Positions 39,493 to 51,426 of a stretch of 64,000 nt of DNA are shown here, in pieces. How positions within the stretch are numbered: position 1 is the stretch's first letter; each line of letters opens with the position of its first letter. A program made the translations under genes and the position numbers. The DNA comes from Bromus sterilis (lineage: Eukaryota; Streptophyta; Magnoliopsida; Poales; Poaceae), in contig OX465601.1 of assembly GCA_950022295.1 (NCBI GenBank), positions 171,185,501-171,249,500 of the forward strand, read 5' to 3'. The notes beneath the pieces are model-generated. The model was not told where the DNA came from. It saw only the letters and a program-made list of their open reading frames with translations, and did not search any database.

Positions 39493-39826
39493 GAGGTTTC
39501 ATCCACTCACAAAACTTGTTGTAGTGCTCTTCTTCTTTGGTTGTGACGGACTTGCTTGGGAAAGGCATGGGTTTCTGTACCCATGGTTCTCGTTCCTTCC
39601 CATGTCTCCTTGCAAGAAAGTCTTCTCTAGTATACTTCTTGCGTTTATCTAGTGCTTCTTCTTCTCGAACCTCGGGTGGATCATTCAGTTCAACATCTTT
39701 TTAAGATTCAGCACCGTCTTCAGTCTCAGCATCGGAGGTAGATATGTTGTTTGGATCAACAGCTTGTTCTTCTTCTTCTATAGGATCATTGGAATTGTCA
39801 GCTTCCTTGTGTTTCTTCTTCTTCTA

Positions 39827-42389
39827 CTACTTTGGAGAGCTAACAATTTCTTCTTCCTGCACTTGAGAATCTTGCTCGATCCTCTTCGGATGCCCTTCTG
39901 GGTAGAGAGGGTCCTGGGTGTGTGTTCCACCCCGGGTCTTTATACCATAAGCCTGTAAATTGTCCTGTTTGGCATTATTAGCAAGCAAATCTTTTTGCAC
40001 ATTAGAAATTTGTTCAAGCTGAGTTTGAACCATATGAAAATGCTTCACAAGATATTTAACATCATTAACTGTTCTACCTAGAACATCAAGCAAACTTTTG
40101 ATAGCAAGAGTATTATCATGCAACTGACCTTGTACCTTCGCATTGAAGTGATTCTGCTTCATAATAAAATTATCAAGCTCATATAAACATTGGTCAGGAG
40201 GTTTACCTTTAGGGATGTCACTTGCATTGAAATCTAAAAGAGAGTGTACCTCTACCATAGGTGGGTGAGTGGTAGGCTCACACACCTTCTCAATTGGAGG
40301 TAGATTCTTCACGTCTTTAGCTTTAATACCTTTCTCTTTTATAGACTTCTTTGCTTCTTGCATATCTTCGGGGCTTAGGACAAGCATGCCCCTCTTATTT
40401 GGTGGTGGAGGTGGTTCAGGAACGGACCAATCTTCATGGTTTTTGGCAATCTTGCCCATCAATTCTTCTGCATCGTCCGGTGTTCTTTGCATGAAAACAC
40501 AACCAGCACAACTATCTAGATAGGATTTAGACCCATCGGTTAGACCAACATAAAATATATCAAGTAATTCGTTCTTAGGGATCTCATGTCCCGGTCTAGC
40601 CTTCAAAAAACTGCAAAATCTCCCCAAGCTTTAGGGAGATGCTCATCCTGCAACTGTTTAAAGTTATAAATTCTTTGTAAAGCAGCATGTTGCATATGAG
40701 CAGGAAAATACTTATCAACGAAAGATATAGCCATATCTTGAGGACTCTGAATGGAACCACATGGTAGTGCATCATACCATGCTCTAGTATCTCCTTTCAA
40801 GGAAAATGGAAAAAGCTTGGTCACATAGAAGTTTCGGATCCTTTCATCAGTAGTAAACAAGCTGATGAGGACATCTCTACTAATGTTACACCCACATCTT
40901 CACCAACTACACATACTGGACCAGTTACTAGAGCACGCGCACGTCAACTAAATTATCAGGTACTTTCGTTCTTGCGAATCCTTCTAATGTTCAGGAACAT
41001 ATGATGCTGCCTAAATTAGATACTTTTGTTTGTCTTATGAATGAAGGACCTAGCATGGATAAGAAGGATGGTCATTGGAGCGGGATCAAGCATGGAGAAG
41101 GAGGTGTGCGCGCGGGAAAGGACAATGGAGCGTCCAGTGGTGATTTTCGCACTTTGAGGCCACCATAAGGCGTGCATGAAGACCTGGACGAGAGACACAA
41201 GACGCCACATTAATATTTTCGTCCAAGGGTTATTATAGGTGCTGCGTCACCTTATTATTGGGCCAGGCCCATGTAATTTCGAAATACACTTAATAGGCTA
41301 TTTTTTAGAGTCCGTATGTGTGGGGAAACTGAGTTAGGGTTGTTTTCGGACCCCTCCTCCAAGGGGCCACGAAATTCCCCTCTGTTCCCCCATATATACA
41401 GCCCTTAGGGCGTCGTTTAGACTTGGGTTTTAATTAGATATAAGTTAGCCATAGCCGCAACTTCGAGCTCTTCGTTTGTGTCATCCGACCAGGCCAAGAC
41501 CTCATTGGAACCCCAACTTTCGTAATCATTCATCTTATATTCGCAATATCCAGATTGCAATTCTTAGTTCTTGCTTGTTCTTCGATTGCTTGCAAGAATT
41601 AGACCTTCATGGTCAGGTTGATCGTGCATCCGCGGGATCAATAACCTCTCGGAGTTGGTTTAGCGATCGCTAAGGCGCAACATCTTCGCACGTTCTTAGT
41701 CGGATCGTGAAAGTCGCCTCCACCATAATCGATCTCCACCATCTCATCGAAACATCGGGACACCTTCGCCTCTATCACAAGCCACCCAACTCAGTGAGTT
41801 TGGTCAGGTGCTCGATAGCATCATCATTTTCTCTGCCATAAAAGGGATCAGCTTCAACTGTGGATATAAGTGAAAGGTCAACAGAGAAATCATAATCAGG
41901 ATCAGTGATGCATATAGGCGACGTAGCAAAAGTAGGATCAGGAGTAAACTTGTTCTTCAGGGAGTGCTTTGCTAGTAACTTCTTTATAGTAGCAGGGTCG
42001 GAATCAGCACATTCATTAAGCTCCCTGCATAAATCATCATCAAGTATAACATAATCGTCCTCAAGGAGTTTCTCCTTAAGGCCAGCAAGATCATGAATTT
42101 TTCCAATAGGTGTTTGGGTAATAGGAATTTCAACACCCGAGAATCGGGCAGCAGCAGCAATCTGTTCTTCAATAAAAGAACCAAGTGAACCTGTAGTCTC
42201 AAAGGTAGTAGAAGCATCATCAAAAGTATCTGACATATTGCCAGACTCAGCAGAAGTAACATGTAACTGAGGTGAATCAAACTGACTCATAACTGAAGGT
42301 GAATCAAGTTTAGCACTAGTGCTAAGAGCAGTACCTCGTCTCGTACGGGATGGTAAGATCAGAACCTTGGGGTCTCCTTTCTTACCCAT
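39827..42389 (-). pseudogene. Athila gag, interrupted by a solo LTR and a frameshift
   Basis: The ATG at 42389 begins MGKKGDPKVLILPSRTRRG and runs to 41783. There a CRM-type LTR interrupts the frame. On the far side the same frame resumes at 40862 (FTTDERIRNFYVTKLFPFS), the retrotransposon Gag core with RAWYDALP and FPAHMQHAALQRIYNF. Removing the insertion and one copy of the duplication keeps the frame, so gag was probably open when hit. A frameshift near 40617 leads to RFCSFLKARPGHEIPK and a coiled-coil-like stretch (about 40000-40200). Gag would build the virus-like particle. Confidence 0.85.
40863..41777 (+). repeat. Solo LTR of a centromeric-type (CRM/Cereba-like) gypsy element
   Basis: 915 bp, TGATGAGGACATC to CCTCTATCA, flanked by CAAGC (40858-40862 and 41778-41782). 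The first 150 bp keep a protein frame, DEDISTNVTPTS and GPVTRARARQLNYQVLSF, which is the polyprotein C-terminus. In CRM elements the pol frame is known to run into the 3' LTR, and this plus the conserved middle (GGGCCAGGCCCATGTAATTT, then GGACCCCTCCTCCAAGGGGC) is my basis for the family. TATA-like CATATATACA at 41391. Confidence 0.75.
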
Positions 42390-42446
42390 AGTGGATAGCG
42401 TGCAGCAGGTAGGATACTTCAAGTAGACCTGTAAATAAAGCTATGG

Positions 42447-42464
42447 TCCCCGGCAACGGCGCCA
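42447..42464 (-). other. Primer binding site (tRNA-Asp type)
   Basis: On the minus strand TGGCGCCGTTGCCGGGGA, 12 nt inside the 5' LTR. This is the site known for Athila-type cereal elements, complementary to the tRNA-Asp 3' end. Confidence 0.85.
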
Positions 42465-42476
42465 GAAAACAGTACT

Positions 42477-43879
42477 TGATAACCCTCAACTGTAGGGGAT
42501 CGAGATAGTCTTCGCTGGTAAGATAACCCAATTTATTGATTCGACACTTGGGGACACAAAGAATACGTACAGGCTTTGACAATTGAGTTTTCAATTCAAC
42601 CGCACCTGAAAAAACACTTGCTTGCACAAAGGTATTAGTAGCAACTGTGATACGATGGTAATAGTGGTGGTGATAATAGTGGTGATAGTGGTAGTGGAAC
42701 AACAAAAGTAAACAACTAGTAACCAGCAGGAAAGAAAACACTCTAGGCTAGGGAGATGGATGGTTGGGCGCTGCTTGGATGAGAACGAACATGTAATAGA
42801 TTCTAACACGGGCAAGGCTCATAGAAAAGAAAGGATCATCTAGGCAAATATCAAACATCAGGCATGTATCCCAATGGTAGTTGTACGTGCTTGCAATAAG
42901 AACTTTGCACACCATCTTTTGTCCTACCCTCCCGCTACAAACGGGGCCAAAAGGAACTTAGGGAGATTAAGGTACTCCTGTCAAAGAGCACCGGAACAAA
43001 GCATTAACACTTCATGGATACACGGAATCCTCAAATTATAGTCCATCCCCTTTGGTGTCCCAAGCTGTCACCATTGATATCGCCGGTTCCGGACTATAAT
43101 AGGTGCATACAACTCATAGATAGGATCAAGAACACCGCAAACTCAAGAAACAAAAGGGTGATCAAATCTGAAATCATGGCACTCGGGCCCAAAGTGGCAA
43201 GCATTAAGAGCAACAAGTTGTAACAGAGATGATAAACACCGAGTAGATGATAGGCAACATGCCCCCCAACAATCTTATTGAACTATTACATGATCTAACT
43301 CATCCAATTCCTACCATCCCCTTTGCCTACAGCAGGGAATTACTCACACATGGATGGATAAGTCATGGAGGGGTGATGGAGAGGCGATGGCGATGACGAT
43401 GGCGATGATTTCCCCTCACCGGAGGCCAAAGCAGCCTCCAGATTAGCTCTCCCGGAGAAGAATAGAGGGTTGCGGCGGCTTCGCGACGTAGATTGGAAAA
43501 GCGACTTCTGTTCTGGGGTTTCTGCGTCGGGAGAATAAATAGGGCCAAAGTAGGTCACCAGGGGGTGTGGGACCGAGCCAGGAGGGAAGGTGGCGCGACC
43601 AGGGGCTGGGCCGCGCCAGGCACCCTCCTGGCTGCCCCCTGGCTGCCCTGTGGCTCCCCTTTGGATCCTCAGAAGCTTCCGAAACGCTAATTTTTTATAT
43701 ATTTTCTTGGGATTTTTCCAACGTACCTAAATATCCAGAAACATGCACAAAAGAAAACAGCACTGGTAGCTCTGCTGAAAATAGCGTCAGTCCGGGTTAG
43801 TTTCGTTCAAATCATGCAAGAATGAAGCCAAAACAATAGCAAAAGTGTTTGGAAAAGTATATACATTTGAGACGTATCA
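42477..43879 (-). repeat. Athila 5' LTR (1,403 bp)
   Basis: TGATAACCCTCAACTG to GAGACGTATCA on the plus strand. Followed by the GGGTC target duplication. Confidence 0.93.
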
Positions 43880-44082
43880 GGGTCCTCTCCTTCTTTGATT
43901 CTTTCTGTCCTTCGGGCTAGTGAGTTGGCCCAGGCCGTCCTTTGCCAAGGCCTCGACTAGAATTTTTTCGCCGAAGCATGTGGCTCTGGCTTCTATACAA
44001 TGTGATCCGTCTGTGGGTTCGGCCTATATTCCTCCTGTGGCTTGATTGTGTACGACTGGTAGAGGCCTGCCTACCCCGCGGA
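43880..44082 (+). pseudogene. LINE ORF1 tail fragment
   Basis: It begins with the GGGTC duplication and continues the LINE sequence cut at 29323. Stops occur in all frames. It ends abruptly where sequence similar to the giant LTR starts. Confidence 0.55.
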
Positions 44083-47000
44083 AGAGATCCGGAACGATAG
44101 GTCCCTCTAACTAACAACGCACTAATCCGGGTGGCCCCCGGTGAGTCGACATCCAACTCAAAAGCCGGCCGCGCTCTCGAATCGGTCTCTACCGTCTGGA
44201 CGAGGTCGGGAGAACCTACCCTCGCCCTGGCAGGCTCCCTAGCTTCCAGATTTGGACCAACAGGATATACCATCCCACTGGCCCGGTTTGTTTTAAATCC
44301 ACTGGTTGCAGACCAGTTATGCATGCGGTTTTCAAATGGTAAAATCAGCTTGGGCCACCACTAGAAATGTTTGAAGCTAGCTAGGTAAAACAAGGGGACC
44401 CCATAGCATCCCACACGTGGTTAGGCACGCTCAGTCTTAAAACCAATACCCGGAACTCGGATCCTAGGTGACTCGAATGGAACAAAGCGTCGGGGCGGAA
44501 TAGTCTAGACCTTCCATCCTTCGTCGAATATAGTCAACATTTACAATAATCATATCATCAGCAACAATATAATAATGTGATATCCCAAACCAAGGAGTAG
44601 CAGGAGGTAACATCGTAGCATCCAAAGCATGCATACTAAGCAGGGGCTGAGCAACGAGCAATAGTAACATAGTAGTACATGGTTTGCTGGGAGGGGACAT
44701 GGCTGTATCGGTTTGAAAGAGGCCGTAAACATGTGGTAGGATCAAACATCGAACCTAACCTAGACTAGCATGAAAACCGCTGGTTGAAATAGAATGGATC
44801 ATAAGTAATGCAAAGTCCTTGCCTGTTGATAAGTCGGGTTCCGAAGGTGTAGTTGACCACAAGCTCGCATCGTCTCCGAAGGGTACCCGCGGAAGCACAC
44901 AAGACGGTAAACACTGGAAAGCAATCAACGATCAAGCATCTATTACTACGGGGCAAACACGAGCAAGCATCAACAAGAAGGCAACACGATACATCGCACC
45001 TACTGTCGAGAGCGGTTACTAACAGGTTAAGTGGAGTACTCGTCACACACGACGATACCGCACATTTACAAGGGTTCAAGTTGTTTAGCTACAGGTGATC
45101 AACAAAGTTTGTTAACATGGCACCTTACTCAAGCATGGCATGTCACACAATCATGGAAAAAGGTTAAGCACAAAGTAAACTACCTATACTAGTCAAGTTA
45201 AGCGAGGCAACACCCTAAACATGGCATAACACTAAGTGCCCCACGACAATAAAAGGATTTGGTACTGTTCTGCCCTAAACCATTTTTAGGTTGGTTAAAA
45301 ACAACAAAAAATAGCATAAACACAAAGTACACAAAAAACTAATCAAGTTACATATAAAGAACACCCCAAACGGAGTTACGGTTAAAAAGATACAAGCAAA
45401 ACAAGTTACGGGCACAAACTGCCAACATCAGGAAGCACGCTTTAGAGCATTGCATAAACAGGGTAATGAGTGCAAACATGCTCACAAATGATATGCAATT
45501 AAATTAGACATGGTAGAGAAGGCATGACAAAAACAATCATGCAAATAGGCATCATGAACAACTAGTTATAGCCCATGAAAAATGCGATAAAACATTACTG
45601 GTCTAGGACTTAGTGAAAATCACGAAAACATGGCAGAAACTATAATTTTTATGCTGTATAAACAGGGGTATAACTATATGCAAAAGTGCAGCAACATGAC
45701 ATAGCAATACATGGGCATGAAGTAGACATGATGCTTAACAATATGCAATTGGAATCACTCAATTCCGATAAACGGTCGCGACACACTCGTCGACCGAAGT
45801 TGCAACAAAATATAAACAGCAGCACACTAACAGCAGGATAGCTACTTTGGAGCAAGATACAATCAACATGCAGCAAGAAAATATGGCATGTGAAGGCATG
45901 GAACTGAAGTAGAAACAATTCTTAACAGGATGCAAAAGGAATCAATCAATTTCGACGAACGGTTGCGACGCAACCGTCGCCCGAAGTTGCAATAAAATAA
46001 TAGTTCAGCAACAAAAACACAGTTAACGGTCTGGTACCCACTTCGACGCAGAAATAAATTATCTAGAAGGCCTCAAACGGAAAAACTTTCTACATACGAA
46101 CGAAAGAGCACGCAAAACCGAGCAATTCATCTTTTGGGCGCAACACGATCCGAGCTACGGTTCACTCGTTATTCTACTCGCAAAACAGCATCAGCAGCAT
46201 TAATAAAAGGACTTAGCAGAAAAATGGATAAAAGGAAAAACATAAAAAGAAAAAAAAGAGGCTACCATGGGCTTCGGCCCATCTGCGGCTGGGCTGGGCA
46301 GGCCGGCCCATGGTGCAGACGACGGGGACGCGGGCGAGCGAGCGACCCGTGCTCCTCCCGATCCCGCGGGAAAGACGACACCGGCGAGGTCTCGCCGGAC
46401 CTGCGCGGCCGGCGGCGATGATAGGAAGGCGCGGGGCCGAGCTGGGGTCCCCGGATCTGAGCGTGGCGGCGATGGGGGTCACCGGAGTCCCGCGGATCCG
46501 GCCGGTGGTAGCATACAGGGGCCACGGCGGAAGCTTCGTCCGGAGGTGCCATGGCGGGCGGCGCTCCTGCGGCTGCTGCACGGGAAGGAGAGGGTTAGGG
46601 AGAGGGAGAGGAGGAGGAGAAGGAGGGAGAGGAGGGGGGAGCGCGGGCAGCGGGCGGCGGCTCGCCAGAGTCGGGCGGCGGCTACTCCACGGGCAGGCGG
46701 CGGCTAGGAGGAGAGGTGGTTGGTGGGAGGCTAGGGTGGATCTGGGCCGTTGGATCGCGAGATCTGACGGTCCAGATCGCAGGGGAGCAAAATTTGGGAT
46801 TTTGGGGAAAATTGGGCAGATTTGAGTTTTGTGAGGGTGGTGGCTGCAATTTTGGTTCAGGGAAACCCTAGAAAGAGGTGGGAGTGTGGTGGTATTTATA
46901 TAGCCCAGGTGGCTGGCAGTTTGCAAAAACATCCCCGGTTTTTCTCGCGCGCACGCGGTGCTCACGTTTCTGACCGCCGGGGGTCCGCAGGACCTCCGAT

Positions 47001-47368
47001 TCAGGTAAAACTTTGAACTGCGCGATCAGCGCGTCCAGCCGGTGGCGTTCATCTCGCGCTGGAACCGTTCTGAGAACACTTCCCTGCGCGCTATAAAAAT
47101 ATCCCGTTTAATTATTAAACGGGGTTTTTCATTCCGTTGGCTGCGGCTGGTCTCGTGCGGGTTTCGCGACGGTGATCAGGTGAAACCCGGTGTCGCAAGG
47201 TCGAGTGTCAGGGTGGCAAGGGTCGGCCTCCGTCCGATACGAGATAAGAGGGGGGGGAATAATCGTCGATCGATAAATCGGGGATGCAAACACCGCAAAC
47301 AAATCAGACAATCAAACAATTCACACCGAAAACAAAATTTTTAATTTTGTGAAATCTGGGCTGTTACA
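44083..47368 (-). repeat. Giant LTR, family Y, copy 3, 5'-truncated (3,286 bp)
   Basis: Similarity to copies 1 and 2 starts near GAGATCCGGAACGATAGG (equivalent to 9198 and 35136) and runs to GGGCTGTTACA. About 0.9 kb is lost at the left end, together with the LINE endonuclease region, so one deletion probably took both. The palindrome (47103-47123) and the TATA block (46894-46903) are kept. Confidence 0.88.
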
Positions 47369-49480
47369 AACATCTCCTCTATGCAATCTATATTGGATTT
47401 TGTCTTGGCACAATGGATATTTCCAGACTTAATTACGCGGTCCTCTCTCTCATCCCCAAAGTTAAAGGGCCTGACTCAATCAAGTTGTTTCGACCTATTT
47501 CTCTCATTAATAACGTGGCCAAGTTCCCCTCTAAAGCTTTTGCTTCTCAGCTTTCACCAGTGGCACACAGAGTGGTCAGCCCTTCCCAGTATGCATTCAT
47601 CAAGGGCAGCTTTATCCTTGATGGGATTGCTTGTGTGCACAAGGTGGTGCATGACCTTAAGCGGCGCAACGTTAATACTATTATTCTTAAGCTGTATTTT
47701 GAGAAGGCGTATGATTGTGTGAGTTGGAATTTCCTTGCTGAGGTGCTCCGGGCAAAAGGGTTTGATGGGGCGTACATTCATAGAATTATGTAGCTGGTTT
47801 CCGGTGGTCACACTGCGGTGTCGGTTAACGGATCGGTTGGGGAATTTTTTAAGAATGGTAGGGGCCTTCGCCAGGGTGATCCCATTTCTCCGCTCTTATT
47901 CAATTTTGTGGTTGATGCTCTGTCTTGCATTGTGAACCGAGCGGCTCAGTAGGGTCACATCTCCCCGGTGGCTTCTAATTTACTCCCAAATGGCTTATCT
48001 CACTTGCAGTATGCGGACGATACTATTATTTTGGTTGAAAATAATGATCTTTGCTTGACTAACCTGAAGTTTCTTCTCCTCTGTTTTGAGGCCTTGTCGG
48101 GGCTTAAAATTAACTTCGCCAAAAGTGAACTTTTGGTGCTCGGGTGCTCCTCTTCCGAGGCTCGGAGGGTTGCGAATCTCATGAACTGCTCTCTTGGGGA
48201 ATTCCACCTCAAATATCTTGGTATTGCAATTTTTCCTAATACTATTACCTTGAAAGACTTGTGCCATGTGGTTTGGAAAGTTGGAAATAGAGTGCTACCT
48301 TGGAGGGGTAAGCAACACTCTAATGCTTCTAAGACCTGTTTGATTAATGCTTGTCTTTTTTTCCTCCCAACTTATACTATGGGCTTTTACCTTATGCTTG
48401 GGGTCTCCCATGCGGCCATGGATAAACATATACGTAACTTTTATTGGAACTCTCCTGACAACAAGAACAAATATCAGATGGTCAAATGGAAAACAATGTG
48501 TAAACCTAAAAATGTTGGTGGGCTGGGCATTGTGGACACTGCAACTATGAATAAATGTCTGATGATTAAGCGGTGGTCGAAAATTTTCACTACCCCGGAA
48601 TCGGTCCTCTGGCTTACCATTCTCAAAACCAAATAGTTACCTCTTTCTTCCCCCTTCTTTGCGTCTGCCTTGGGGGGATCGCAGTTCTGGAGGACCCTAG
48701 TTAAACTCAAGGATAATTTTCATGATAATGTTCTTTTTTGGTCAAGGACGACAAGTCTGTTCTCTTTTTGGCTTGATCTATTGTCACCGGTAGGGCGTTT
48801 GGCTGAGACCTTCCCCACCTTGTTTGCCTTCTGTGCTGAACCAAACATCTCCATCTCGGAGCTGGCTAGGGCTGGCTGGGACCTCAGGTTTCGTAGCCTC
48901 CTCTCTCATGAAGAGTTGGCGGATTGGCATCGCCTCATTGCCCTTCTGCCATCGCTCTCGAAGCGCAGAGACGAGGTTACCTGGACTCTCTCTGGCTTGG
49001 GGAAGTTCTCGGTTAAATATCTCTATGTCGCCCTTCGCGGGGGCACTGCCACTACTCGGTTTGCTCCTCTTTAGAAAGCCCTTATTCCGCCTAAAATTAA
49101 AGTCTTCATGTGGAAAGCCTTTTGAGGAAAGATGTCGTCGTCGGATCAGATTCACAAGCACAACAACCAACGTAGTACTGACTACACTATCTGTCAGACC
49201 CTTAAGAGAGCCGATCACATTTTCTTCCACTGTGACTTGGCAAAAAAATTGTGGAGCTGCATTCGATCTTGGATGGGTAATGGTTGGTCCCCTGGATCCT
49301 TTGGGGAGGTCCGAAACTTGGCCAGCTCTCTCTGAGAAATCTAAGCATTTATTCCGGGTCTTCTTTTCGACTGCTTGTTGGACCCTTTGGATGACTCGCA
49401 ACAAGTTTACTATTGAAAATGTCTTTCCAAAGTATCCGATCGTCGGTGTTTATAAACTAATTGGTTTCTTATAGATGTGA
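47369..49480 (+). pseudogene. LINE ORF2: reverse transcriptase and C-terminal zinc-binding region
   Basis: The sequence starts inside the reverse transcriptase with LIPKVKGPDSIKLFRPISL. At 47695-47697 the usual catalytic Asp of LDFEKAYD is Tyr (LYFEKAYD). A TAG at 47791-47793 and another near 47950 stop the frame. The second catalytic motif, LQYADDTIIL (48007-48036), is intact. The thumb and connection follow to a stop near 48636, and an RVT zinc-binding region is readable in shifting frames to about 49480 (IPPKIKVFMWKAF, then CQTLKRADHIFFHC). It would nick-prime and copy LINE RNA. The endonuclease domain is absent. Confidence 0.88.
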
Positions 49481-49810
49481 AAATTCTTAAGTAAGAAGGC
49501 TGACCAGGAGGACATGTCGACGACCACCTCTACAATGAAGATCGCAACGCGTCATGTCTCCCCCAGGCCACCCATTGGTGGATGATGCTTCGGTCGCGAT
49601 CTCCTTATTTCATCTCTGCCCAGTTATGCTTCGTAGGTAGTTGGCATGCGTGTCATATGTTGGCTTCGTCCTTGTATCTATACTCTAGTTCTCGGTTTGG
49701 TTCGATTGGCAGATGGCCTGAAACTGCTTGATAGCTGTTTTATAATTTGTTTATGACACTGTCATAATGACTTTATTTATAAAATCAAACATAAGCGTTG
49801 TATTAAAAAA
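49481..49810 (+). other. LINE 3' untranslated region
   Basis: No open frame. It ends TTGTATTAAAAAAG, a short A-rich tail. Confidence 0.5.
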
Positions 49811-49885
49811 GTTCTAGATCCAGAGTATTCGCACTGGAGGTGGATCCGAGTTCGCTCGTTCTCCTCTTCTAGGAGCAACGAGTTA

Positions 49886-51182
49886 GAGCATCTCCAGCCG
49901 TTCGCCACCCCCCCAAGACGATTTTCGGCGCTATTTTTAGCGCCGCTTGGGGGTGCTCGGGCGGCGAAACCGGCTTGGGGTGCTCGGGTGCCGCGTCCCC
50001 AAGGCGCCCCCAAGTTCGCCCAAATTCCACCAAACATAGACGAAATTCAGCGAAATTCATAATATTTGGGCTTAATTTATTACATAGATAGCAAATTAAA
50101 AACTACTAGGCCGCTGTCTTCATTTCTCGCCATCGTCGCCTCCTCCTGCGGTACTGTCGCCGCCACTCGCCGCCGTCCCTTCACGGGTACTCGAGGCGCA
50201 GCTCGTTGCCGTCCTCGATGTGGTAGAGGACGTCGACGAGTGTGCGCCCCTCGGCGCTCCACCACAGCCGCCGCCCGTGTAGGTTCATCTGGCCCGACAC
50301 CGGTTCCAGCCCGTCGGTGGAGGCGAGCGCCTAGTTGCAGCGCTCCTCGAAGTGCGCCGCCCAGCGGGCAACGTTGTCCGCCGCGTTCGCTGGGTCAGCG
50401 AGCTCGGCCTCCGTCATGGTGGTGCAGATGGCCAGGACCTCCCGGTCGAAGTGGGCCCCATGAGGCACCGGCGGCACTGAGCGCCCAGCCGTGTGGTGGA
50501 AGCGTGTCCGGCGGGCAGGGGTAGTTCCCCTGGGCCAGCAGGACCGCCTCAGCGCTGGTGAGGGCGCGGCGGTTGGCGTTCATGATGAGGAGCAGAGTGC
50601 GGCGAGAGGAGGAGGGTAGAGTGTGCGGTGCCTCTCGACGGCGAGCCCGCTTTATATAGCGGCAGGGGGTGTGCATGCGGCGAGACACGCGGCGGGACGC
50701 GCGACGGCTCTAGGGCGGCGATTGGACTACTCCACGACGCTTTGATTCCCCTGCAGCGGCGATTGGACTGGACTCCGACGCCGCATTGATTCCCCTGCGG
50801 CGGCGCGATCGTCGGACCGTTGGGCTACTCAACGCGCCGCATTGATACCCCTGCCGGCGATTGGACTGGACATCAGCGCCACATTGATGCTCTGCGGCGG
50901 CGACAGGCGCGGAGAAGCCGAGGCGGAAGGATGACGATGCCGCGTGTTTACACGCCGACAAGTGGGGTCGGCGCGCGCGTTTCTCTCTTTCGCGCGGGTT
51001 TCTTTCATCCGGCGCCCCCAATCGACTCCCAGCGTGCCGGGTTTGGCTTGGGATTGCCGGACTTAGTTTTGGCCCAATCCAGCGCTATTTGGGCCCTTAA
51101 TGGCGCGGCTGGGCGAATTTCGTCCGTCCGATGCAAAAAAACCCGCTTTGAAGCCCTCTTGGGGGCGCGTCTGAAGATGCTC
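49886..51182. mobile_element. Harbinger-type DNA element 1 (1,297 bp)
   Basis: Ends GAGCATCTCCAGCCG and, inverted, GAGCATCTTCAGACG (13 of 15 match), flanked by TTA on both sides (49883-49885, 51183-51185), the duplication typical of PIF/Harbinger. No transposase is present. The interior is GC-rich and holds a degraded coding region. It begins about 75 bp after the LINE tail. Confidence 0.8.
50180..50583 (-). pseudogene. Gene-like ORF carried in Harbinger element 1
   Basis: From the ATG at 50583 the frame reads MNANRRALTSAEAVLLAQGN, Pro-rich. After a frameshift it gives HFDREVLAICTTMTEAELAD and WAAHFEERCN. An in-frame TAG follows near 50333, then SGQMNLHGRRLWWSAEGRTL and VDVLYHIEDGNELRLEYP. 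It is neither transposase nor a family I recognise. It could be a captured host gene fragment or a protein belonging to the element family. At least one frameshift and one stop make it a pseudogene here. Confidence 0.45.
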
Positions 51183-51185
51183 TTA

Positions 51186-51426
51186 GGCCCTGTACAACGC
51201 AGCTGTTTGGGTGGGTGCTTAGGGAAAAAACCACTGGTTTTTTTGTAGGATTGCTTTACAAAGGTGCTTAGGAAGGGGGTAGAAGCAAATTTTGGCGTCG
51301 ATGCTTGGCTGGTGCTTGGAGAGATAACTGCTCCTTTACCTCTCTAGGTGCAGTAGCACACTGAGATCTGTAGCACAAATGTCACAGCAGTTTAAGCACC
51401 TTGTAAAGCACTTTGCATTGTGAACC
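51186..51426. mobile_element. Possible Mutator-type MITE
   Basis: It starts GGCCCTGTACAACGCAG, and its right end, inverted, reads GGTTCACAATGCAAAG, a weak terminal match. GGTGCTTA phrases recur inside on both strands. I see no 9-bp duplication. Confidence 0.3.

Larger units (their letters stand above)
29324..43879 (-). mobile_element. Athila-type gypsy element without pol (Sabrina/WHAM-like)
   Basis: Flanked by GGGTC on both sides (29319-29323 and 43880-43884). LTRs of 1,402 and 1,403 bp. The primer site and polypurine tract are in the expected places, so the element lies on the minus strand. The order is gag, protease, then directly the Athila ORF1 region. No reverse transcriptase, RNase H or integrase is readable. 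Subtracting two nested solo LTRs leaves about 9.4 kb. Non-autonomous relatives such as Sabrina are known in Triticeae; the LTR ends fit that group. Confidence 0.9.
26838..49810 (+). mobile_element. LINE (L1-type), split into three blocks
   Basis: ORF1-like sequence (26838-29323 and 43885-44082) and the reverse transcriptase and C-terminal part of ORF2 (47369-49480) share one strand and order. They are separated only by a full LTR element with target duplications and by a truncated giant LTR. The endonuclease and the start of the reverse transcriptase are missing. A 3' untranslated region follows, ending in TTAAAAAAG near 49809. I found no LINE target duplication, and the 5' start is uncertain. 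Confidence 0.75.
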